NCBI GenBank assembly: GCA_903932755.1 | Contig: CAIZHL010000172.1 | Span: 1 to 10,560, forward strand | Length of the DNA: 10,560 nucleotides | Reading direction: 5' to 3' | DNA from: an uncultured beta proteobacterium | GTDB taxonomy: Bacteria > Pseudomonadota > Gammaproteobacteria > Burkholderiales > Rhodocyclaceae | Part shown: piece after piece, positions 7,012 to 10,560 of the stretch | Numbering within the stretch: position 1 is the first letter of the stretch | How the letters are laid out: every line of letters begins with the position of its first letter | Made by a program: the position numbers and the translations under genes | The notes under the pieces: model-generated | Seen by the model: only the letters and a program-made list of their open reading frames with translations | Databases searched by the model: none | Told to the model about the DNA's origin: nothing

Positions 7012-7305
7012 TCACTCCCTGAGTCCCCACCGATGCGAGCATTGCAGGCACCCATGCTTTGGAGAGTCTTGGTGCACGATACAGCCGCCGAGAATTGTAT
7101 TGCTGGTCATCTTTCCACCGGGATAGCCGTAGATAATGTCTACCCCGGCCTTTGCCCCGCAATTGGGGCACACAATTCTCTTTGCCGCCTCCTGTGCCAG
7201 TTCGGTCTGCAGATTCGGGTAAAGGTTTGCCGCATGATCAAGCTCGTTTAGCTGACTTTCCTTCTCAGAAAACTCAACTAGGGCGCGATGCAGCGTTTCA
7301 TCCAC
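7012..7305 (-). CDS. Small zinc-ribbon protein, hypothetical
   Basis: This 97-aa protein starts at GTG 7305, supported by AGGGGG about seven bases upstream on the minus strand. Residues 1-45 form an amphipathic helix pair (LHRALVEFSEKESQLNELDH and on). CPNC (C46, C49) and CLQC (C86, C89) are two cysteine pairs of a zinc ribbon, separated by a Gly-rich loop containing IIYGYPGG and GGC. There is no membrane segment. The function is unknown; it could bind nucleic acid or protein. It lies just beyond the integron array with the same orientation and may be a cassette gene that lost its attC, but no attC follows it. Confidence 0.7.
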   Translation of the reverse strand: MDETLHRALVEFSEKESQLNELDHAANLYPNLQTELAQEAAKRIVCPNCGAKAGVDIIYGYPGGKMTSNTILGGCIVHQDSPKHGCLQCSHRWGLRE

Positions 7306-7323
7306 TTGTAATCCCCCTGGCAG

Positions 7324-7433
7324 ATGAAAGTTTACTCCGTATTCATTTATGTTGAGGCTCGGCAGAAAACGACGGCCAACCGCCTCAGGGTGTACGGCTC
7401 TTCAAGACTGAGGAAGAGGCACTCAGGTTTTGA
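7324..7433 (+). pseudogene. Possible frameshifted small gene remnant
   Basis: ATG 7324 opens a frame reading MKVYSVFIYVEARQKTTANR, which looks natural for about 23 residues and then becomes Arg/Ser-rich. In another frame, codons from about 7390 read VRLFKTEEEALRF and stop at TGA 7431-7433, a typical bacterial protein end. Joining the two frames near 7390 (consistent with loss of one base) would give a protein of about 36 residues. No ribosome binding site is seen. This may be a decayed gene or chance. Confidence 0.25.
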
Positions 7434-7483
7434 CGCTATCCGGCAGGTGCGTGCCCTAAGCGGACGTAGGCGGTCTAGGAAAG

Positions 7484-7503
7484 CAGACGTTCAGGAACGT
7501 CTG
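7484..7503. repeat. Near-perfect palindrome at the distal end of the cassette array
   Basis: CAGACGTTC (7484-7492) and GAACGTCTG (7495-7503) are exact inverted copies with two bases between. The right arm is part of the attC core region (7492-7562). The left arm repeats the attC end in opposite orientation outside the array. Confidence 0.6.
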
Positions 7504-7562
7504 ACATAACAGGCGCTGCGCGGCTTCATCGCGCAGCGTCCTTGTTGATGGATGGGTTGGGC
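7492..7562 (-). other. Integron attC site of cassette 2
   Basis: This 71-bp imperfect palindrome is nearly identical to the one at 8659-8729. Read on the minus strand it begins with core box GCCCAAC (7562-7556), matching RYYYAAC. It ends with GTTCCTG (7498-7492), which departs from GTTRRRY because its last six bases belong to the outside flank. The inner arms CGCTGCGCG and CGCGCAGCG pair exactly. The arm AACA/TGTT replaces AACC/GGTT of the other copy, keeping the pairing. Unpaired bases lie on the 5' arm of the minus strand, as expected for a site in this orientation. Confidence 0.85.
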
Positions 7563-8664
7563 AATATAGGTTGCTCTCATCACGACTCCCGTCCAAATGC
7601 CTGACGGAAGAACTTGCCAAGGTCAAGTGTGCCGTAGCCTTGGCCGCAAACCAGACGAGGATACCTGCTCATAAAAAACCTAAGTGTTGCTGTTGTCTGA
7701 TCCGTTGCAATATCGACGATAGAGATTTCAAATCCCTTAATACTCCTGTTCTCGGATACTTCTTTCTCCACTATTGATTTTGCCCTGACGACGTATGAGG
7801 CTGAAACAGAATCGACTGACTCATATTTGTACTCGGAACCGACTTTGCGATAAACACGGTATTGAATCGCCTTGCCTTTGGGATCGAGGTAACTCCATTC
7901 CACTTGCGCGACACCAACATCTTTGACCAGCATTGCCTCCAAATGATCAACGCTAAGCGATGAATCCGAAATCGTCCAGCGTGACGTGTACTGCTTTGTG
8001 GACTCATCAATAAAAAGCGGACCGACAAAGGGGCGAATTACCTTAGCGCCAGCAGAGGGACATTTCTCTTTCATCCACTCTTGATTTTTGGCTATAAGTT
8101 GTACTCCTCCATTCGACGAAAGGAATACGGGACCGCCGAGAATAAATGCACCTGCCAACGCGATAACGAGTGCAAACTTGATTTCAGTCCCTGAGACTGG
8201 CTGACGCCACCCCGGATTGGCGGTTTCGTGGTTAGCAGCGGCCTCGAAAAGTAGTGTCGTTGTCCCGGTTAGCGAAAAAATAATTGCTGGCAAACCGAAA
8301 AAAACGGCAATAGGAAGGCCGAGCGAGGGATCAGAGGCTGCCAAAAAAAACACAGAGACAATGAGTGCGTTCGCAATCAACAACTGCGTATGCGCAGTGG
8401 GACTAACCTTGGCCCACCGTTCAATGGCTACGAAACGGAGTACAAAGTACAGAAGAACACCGGGGACAAAAAAGTCCGCAAAGGCGTGAAGAAGAGATTC
8501 ATCGCTATCGCGAAGATTTCCAATCAGCGGTGTATCAAGGATGTACTCGACAACAGGAACTCCCGGGCGCAAGAACGATAGCCAGAAGGCCGCGAAGACT
8601 GCGATGTTCAGCGATCTAAGAATGAACCCCATGTTTGCGCCGCCGAGTTAGCGACTAGGCCCAA
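7498..8664 (-). mobile_element. Integron gene cassette 2
   Basis: The cassette runs on the minus strand from TTGGGC (8664) to the G of its attC (7498), about 1167 bp. Its first six bases match the complement of its own attC start (GCCCAAC), as expected for a circularisable cassette. It holds one gene whose stop lies 17 bases from the attC. Confidence 0.8.
7580..8632 (-). CDS. Cassette-borne five-helix membrane protein with large C-terminal domain, unknown function
   Basis: This 350-aa protein starts at ATG 8632, shortly after the cassette boundary, with only a weak ribosome binding site. Hydrophobic helices lie at about residues 8-22, 48-70, 84-99, 106-130 and 152-171. Positive charges (R66, R72, K75) between helices 2 and 3 place the N-terminus inside and the C-terminal 175 residues outside the membrane. 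That domain has alternating strand-like segments (AQVEWSYLDPKGKAIQYRVYR, FEISIVDIA, TATLRFFMSRYP) and only two cysteines, C191 and C329, which could form a disulphide. I recognise no family. Position in an integron cassette suggests an adaptive surface, stress or defence function, without further support. Confidence 0.8.
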   Translation of the reverse strand: MGFILRSLNIAVFAAFWLSFLRPGVPVVEYILDTPLIGNLRDSDESLLHAFADFFVPGVLLYFVLRFVAIERWAKVSPTAHTQLLIANALIVSVFFLAASDPSLGLPIAVFFGLPAIIFSLTGTTTLLFEAAANHETANPGWRQPVSGTEIKFALVIALAGAFILGGPVFLSSNGGVQLIAKNQEWMKEKCPSAGAKVIRPFVGPLFIDESTKQYTSRWTISDSSLSVDHLEAMLVKDVGVAQVEWSYLDPKGKAIQYRVYRKVGSEYKYESVDSVSASYVVRAKSIVEKEVSENRSIKGFEISIVDIATDQTTATLRFFMSRYPRLVCGQGYGTLDLGKFFRQAFGRES

Positions 8665-8729
8665 CGTCTGACATAACCGGCGCTGCGCGGCTTCAACGCG
8701 CAGCGTCCGGGTTGATGGATGGGTTGGAC
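8659..8729 (-). other. Integron attC site of cassette 1
   Basis: This site is 71 bp. On the minus strand it begins with GTCCAAC (8729-8723) and ends with GTTGGGC (8665-8659), perfect RYYYAAC and GTTRRRY core boxes. Between them lie imperfectly paired arms with CGCGCAGCG/CGCTGCGCG and AACC/GGTT stems and extra unpaired bases on the 5' arm. The end TTATGTCAGACGTTGGGC parallels the L'-R' end of classical cassette sites. Tyrosine recombinases of the IntI family fold and cut the bottom strand of such sites between G and TT of the last box. Length, boxes and the duplicate at 7492-7562 make the call firm. Confidence 0.9.
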
Positions 8730-9144
8730 CTCAACTGACTGACTCCGAATTTGTTGCGTTTGGAATGAGCTTGCACGCACAGTATTGGCAAACGCTCGAT
8801 TCTCTTGGAATGATCTTCCCACAGTCGGGACAGCGAACATGTGTCAAGGGCGACGGACCTTTGGCAATTCGTTCTCGATTGTGTTTCTCGAAGACCGCGA
8901 GGGCTAATACGGCCGAAAGAATAGCGGCTGGAACCCACAGCAACTGACAAAAGAACAACCCGATGCCGATGAACCCGGTGATGTCCACGGAACCGGCGAA
9001 GCAGGGCTGTAGGTCTTTGAGTCCGCCCCTGCAGTGATAGTACGAGTAAGCCCAATCGGCTAGGCGCCACCCACCGAACGTAAGAGCGACCGGCAAGGTA
9101 GCTAGAAAATACTTCGCAGGCCAAGCGAGTCTCATGAGGTCCAA
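8665..9144 (-). mobile_element. Integron gene cassette 1
   Basis: About 480 bp from TTGGAC (9144) at the attI-like site to the G of its attC (8665). The initial TTGGAC matches the complement of the attC start GTCCAAC, the signature of an intact cassette. It holds one gene that fills nearly all of it: the ATG is nine bases inside and the stop is two bases from the attC. Confidence 0.8.
8731..9135 (-). CDS. Cassette-borne two-helix membrane protein with C-terminal zinc ribbon
   Basis: This 134-aa protein starts at ATG 9135; a TTG at 9144 in frame lies inside the recombination site and is less likely. Helix 1 is about residues 7-22 and helix 2 about 53-82. The stretch between them contains C35 and C45 (CRGGLKDLQPC), possibly a disulphide if outside. 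After helix 2 a basic stretch (EKHNRERIAK) is probably cytoplasmic and leads to the zinc ribbon RCPDCGKIIPRESSVCQYCACKL (C102, C105, C116, C119). The ribbon may be a protein- or nucleic-acid-binding module held at the membrane. I recognise no named family. Regulation is probably from the two extended -10 elements at 9167 and 9246. Confidence 0.8.
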   Translation of the reverse strand: MRLAWPAKYFLATLPVALTFGGWRLADWAYSYYHCRGGLKDLQPCFAGSVDITGFIGIGLFFCQLLWVPAAILSAVLALAVFEKHNRERIAKGPSPLTHVRCPDCGKIIPRESSVCQYCACKLIPNATNSESVS

Positions 9145-9145
9145 C
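9139..9145 (-). other. attI-like core recombination site at the head of the array
   Basis: On the minus strand GTTGGAC fits GTTRRRY and marks where cassette 1 begins. The preceding bases (GTAAACACT) resemble the end of known attI sites, which finish AAACAAAG before TTRGGC. No second core box or attC fold is found to the right, so this is an attI-like site rather than another attC. An integron integrase gene, expected just to the right on the plus strand, is absent from the window. Confidence 0.6.
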
Positions 9146-9172
9146 AGTGTTTACACGGACACTGGGGTCCGT
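9146..9172. repeat. Nested inverted repeats beside the attI-like site
   Basis: ACGGAC (9155-9160) pairs with GTCCGT (9167-9172). AGTGT (9146-9150) can instead pair with ACACT (9159-9163), so two folds compete. It lies where attI integrase-binding repeats usually lie, between the promoter and the crossover point. Confidence 0.45.
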
Positions 9173-9178
9173 ATAACA
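9167..9178 (-). promoter_or_regulatory. Proximal extended -10 promoter element for the cassette array
   Basis: On the minus strand TGTTATACGGAC contains TG-n-TATACG, an extended -10 element. It lies about 35 bases upstream of the cassette 1 ATG. No good -35 is seen. It is a 11/12 copy of the element at 9246-9257. Confidence 0.35.
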
Positions 9179-9245
9179 GATGATATTGATGACGCGAACT
9201 CTTCGCTTTAAATTTCATTAATTTCAGTCATTTAGTATTTCTGCT

Positions 9246-9257
9246 GTCAGTATAACA
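9246..9257 (-). promoter_or_regulatory. Distal extended -10 promoter element for the cassette array
   Basis: On the minus strand TGTTATACTGAC contains TG-n-TATACT, a strong extended -10 element, in an AT-rich stretch. No TTGACA-like -35 is visible 16-18 bases upstream. Transcription would run through the attI-like site into cassette 1, as expected of an integron Pc promoter. Confidence 0.4.
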
Positions 9258-9261
9258 ACTC

Positions 9262-9419
9262 CAATATGCCGGACAGCTGTGGATTAATTTTTAAGGCGAA
9301 TGGCCGCTATCGGGCACGGGGCCGAAGGTCCGCTTGTGGCCGGGTGCTGAAGTAGAGTCCCTCGCCGCCAATGGCCGCTCCCGGTGCGTTGCTGCCGAAC
9401 ATGCAATGAGCCGGACAGC
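9262..9419 (+). repeat. Nested direct repeats upstream of the integron array
   Basis: GCCGGACAGC occurs at 9268-9277 and 9410-9419, each preceded by CAAT at 9262 and 9404. AATGGCCGCT occurs at 9299-9308 and 9370-9379. The order is A-B-B-A in the same orientation. GC content rises sharply from about 9297, marking a composition boundary with the AT-rich promoter region. Confidence 0.45.
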
Positions 9420-9723
9420 AGAAGTCATGGACACGGCAACGGATGCATCTTCTTTGCCGAAAGTACACGTTGCAATATTGCGCGTATTTCTTTGTGGCTA
9501 GAGGGCATACAAGGGATGTAAGTCTGGTCGAGACCCAATCCATGCATGAGATGGGTATGCATGGGGGCGGGGATGGTTTTTCTGATTCCCCCCGGGCCCC
9601 GCCTCTGGGCAAAAGAATGCTTTTTTTTCTGCGCGGAATAGTAGTAGCGACCCGCGTTTAGATCGACCACGAGGCTGTCGGTAACTTCTATTGGGCTCAA
9701 TTCTTGAGCGCCTCAAATGATGA
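9420..9723 (+). other. Non-coding stretch before radC
   Basis: No credible gene is seen. Short frames on both strands have low-complexity or mixed composition and lack ribosome binding sites. The stretch holds an 8-bp inverted repeat (9540-9564), a G-rich/C-rich pair (GGCGGGG near 9566 and CCCCGCC near 9596), a run of eight T (9620-9627) and GCTCAA/TTGAGC around three bases (9695-9709). Confidence 0.4.
9540..9564. repeat. Inverted repeat with internal direct repeat
   Basis: CCATGCAT (9540-9547) and ATGCATGG (9557-9564) are exact inverted copies around nine bases; each arm contains the self-complementary ATGCAT. Function is unknown. Confidence 0.45.
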
Positions 9724-9752
9724 TTAAAAGCGCAAGTTAGCTTGCATACAAT
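9724..9752 (+). promoter_or_regulatory. Possible radC promoter
   Basis: TTAAAA (9724-9729) and TACAAT (9747-9752) are 17 bp apart in an AT-rich stretch upstream of radC. The -35 is a weak match, so the call is tentative. Confidence 0.3.
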
Positions 9753-9776
9753 GTATATATTCATACCATTGGGGAT

Positions 9777-9798
9777 GTGCGTTGCCACGCACTTTTTT
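9777..9798 (+). terminator. Rho-independent terminator or attenuator in front of radC
   Basis: GTGCGT (9777-9782) and ACGCAC (9787-9792) form a perfect stem with loop TGCC, followed directly by six T (9793-9798). It sits between the likely promoter and the radC ribosome binding site (AGGGGG, 9808-9813), so it would attenuate radC or shield it from upstream reading. Confidence 0.6.
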
Positions 9799-9817
9799 CT
9801 AACCAATAGGGGGTTTT

Positions 9818-10318
9818 ATGAAACCGGAAAGCATTGGGCATCGTCGCTTATCGCGACAACTTGCCGCCGTCCTGGCATCGCAGGAAGCCAACGAAGTCAT
9901 TGGCGCTGCACTTCGCATCTTGGGCGAGCGGGCGAGATTTCAAAGCGCGCTGATTTCGCCGGCTTCTGTACGCGACTATCTGCGCATCGCGCTGGCCGGA
10001 AAGGAGCGGGAAGAGTTCTGGTGCGTGTACCTAGACGCACAAAATAGAGTGATCGCGTTCGACGCGTTATTTTCCGGCACGCTCACGCAGACCAGTGTTT
10101 ATCCGAGGGAGGTCGTTAAATACTCTTTGGCTCACAATGCCGGTGCTGTGATCTTTGCCCACAATCACCCTTCGGGAGTTGCAGAGCCAAGCCGGGCCGA
10201 TGAAATGCTCACACAGAGTCTTAAACAGGCGCTGGCGCTGGTCGATATCAAGGTGCTGGACCACTTCATCGTGGCCGGAGGCACTGCGCTTTCGTTTGCT
10301 GAGCGCGGATTGCTATAG
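9818..10318 (+). CDS. RadC/YeeS-type JAB domain protein (short form)
   Basis: This 166-aa protein starts at ATG 9818 with AGGGGG four bases upstream. It has the RadC JAMM metal-binding motif: HNHPSG with H115 and H117, and D128 ten residues on, with a Glu in EEFWCVYLD (about 65-73) as the likely fourth key residue. The length matches the short mobile-element form, which lacks the N-terminal helix-hairpin-helix of chromosomal RadC. Despite the name, a role in DNA repair is not established. These proteins are common in islands and plasmids and may be metal-dependent hydrolases. It is probably monocistronic, with hairpins before its ribosome binding site and after its stop. Confidence 0.9.
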   Translation: MKPESIGHRRLSRQLAAVLASQEANEVIGAALRILGERARFQSALISPASVRDYLRIALAGKEREEFWCVYLDAQNRVIAFDALFSGTLTQTSVYPREVVKYSLAHNAGAVIFAHNHPSGVAEPSRADEMLTQSLKQALALVDIKVLDHFIVAGGTALSFAERGLL

Positions 10319-10323
10319 AAGGC

Positions 10324-10355
10324 GGGCAAACGGGGGTTGCCACCCCCGGTTGCCC
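10324..10355 (+). terminator. Strong hairpin after radC
   Basis: A 14-bp stem with one A-G mismatch is formed by GGGCAAACGGGGGT (10324-10337) and ACCCCCGGTTGCCC (10342-10355), loop TGCC, six bases after the radC stop. No T-tract follows, so it may end transcription imperfectly or protect the mRNA 3' end. Confidence 0.6.
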
Positions 10356-10426
10356 TAACCGGTCACCCCAATAGGGAGGGCAGGCACGGCTTGAATAATG
10401 GTAACACTGGGATTCCGCGAGGACTT

Positions 10427-10560
10427 ATGACAGAACAGGCTGAGGTGTTGCGCGCCGCGCGCGAGCTGTTGAAGGTTGACTCTGCCGCGCGAGCCGAGAT
10501 GCGCGGCGATTCAGGGCCGGCGCTTCGAAGCTGGATTGCTCCTACGAGTTCAAAGGTGCA
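10427..10560 (+). CDS. Start of an unidentified gene, cut by the window edge
   Basis: ATG 10427 opens a frame that stays open to the window end (44 codons), with GCGAGG about four bases upstream as ribosome binding site. The visible residues begin MTEQAEVLRAARELLKVDSA and contain a hydrophilic helix, then GDSGPALRSWIAPTSS. No family can be named from this much. An upstream ATG (10398) reads only ten codons and ends in an ATGA overlap with this start, so it could be a tiny leader peptide. Codon choice (GC-rich third positions) supports a real gene. Confidence 0.55.
   Translation, partial: MTEQAEVLRAARELLKVDSAARAEMRGDSGPALRSWIAPTSSKV

Noticed and set aside
6980..7012. A third attC after the 97-aa zinc-ribbon gene
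   Set aside because: No RYYYAAC/GTTRRRY pair with foldable arms was found between 6970 and 7012, so this gene is not shown to be a cassette.
7492..7562. CRISPR-like interpretation of the 7492/8659 repeat pair
   Set aside because: There are only two copies, more than 1 kb apart, with integron core boxes; attC explains them fully.
9307..9612. Minus-strand frame that might encode a Cys-rich protein
   Set aside because: The cysteines are not spaced as a zinc site and the frame overlaps repeats. No start signal is seen.
9425..9700. Minus-strand frame of 91 codons beginning MSPIEVTDSLVVDL
   Set aside because: The first 25 residues look plausible, but the rest is compositionally odd, crosses G-rich and T8 runs, lacks a convincing ribosome binding site and shows no motif.
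9300..9815. Integron integrase gene expected beside the attI-like site
   Set aside because: No frame of adequate length or with tyrosine-recombinase motifs exists here on either strand.

Overview
The window comes from a proteobacterial chromosome, probably beta- or gamma-proteobacterial. The grounds are a moderately high GC content, HigB/HigA-type and AlpA-type accessory genes, a short RadC, and integron attC sites. No housekeeping gene is present, so the species cannot be named. All of it looks like accessory DNA: the remains of an integrase/primase element on the left and a small integron cassette cluster on the right.

Left part (1-5855, all + strand): the C-terminal third of a tyrosine recombinase runs by 4-bp ATGA overlaps into a RelE/HigB-like toxin and then its XRE antitoxin. 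A 313-aa protein of unknown function follows. A 200-bp spacer packed with inverted repeats and GCCGATT copies comes next. After it is a tightly coupled operon: AlpA-like regulator, nucleoside-deoxyribosyltransferase-like protein, and a primase-polymerase fused to a DUF3987 helicase-like domain. A 106-aa protein ends this block, and its 3' end overlaps the first gene of the next block tail to tail. The gene set resembles the regulatory and replication core of satellite-phage or integrative elements.

Middle part (5824-7433): a membrane-anchored J-domain protein (-), a small XRE regulator (+), a small zinc-ribbon protein (-) and a possible frameshifted gene remnant (+). What joins them is unclear.

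Right part (7484-9260, read on the - strand): an integron cassette array. Two 71-bp attC sites (8659-8729 and 7492-7562) and a lone attI-like core site (9139-9145) delimit two cassettes. Cassette 1 encodes a two-helix membrane protein with a C-terminal zinc ribbon. Cassette 2 encodes a five-helix membrane protein with a large, probably extracytoplasmic domain. Two TGTTATAC-type extended -10 elements upstream point into the array. No integron integrase is visible next to the attI-like site, so this is a cluster without an integrase or a decayed integron.

Far right (9262-10560): about 500 bp with nested direct repeats and hairpins but no convincing gene. A short RadC/JAMM-domain protein follows, flanked by a terminator-like hairpin before its ribosome binding site and a strong hairpin after its stop. 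The start of one further unidentified gene ends the window.

The most interesting parts are the attC pair, which shows compensatory changes that keep its fold; the uncharacterised membrane proteins in the two cassettes; and the AlpA/NDT-like/prim-pol operon with its palindrome-rich leader, a candidate replication or control region.
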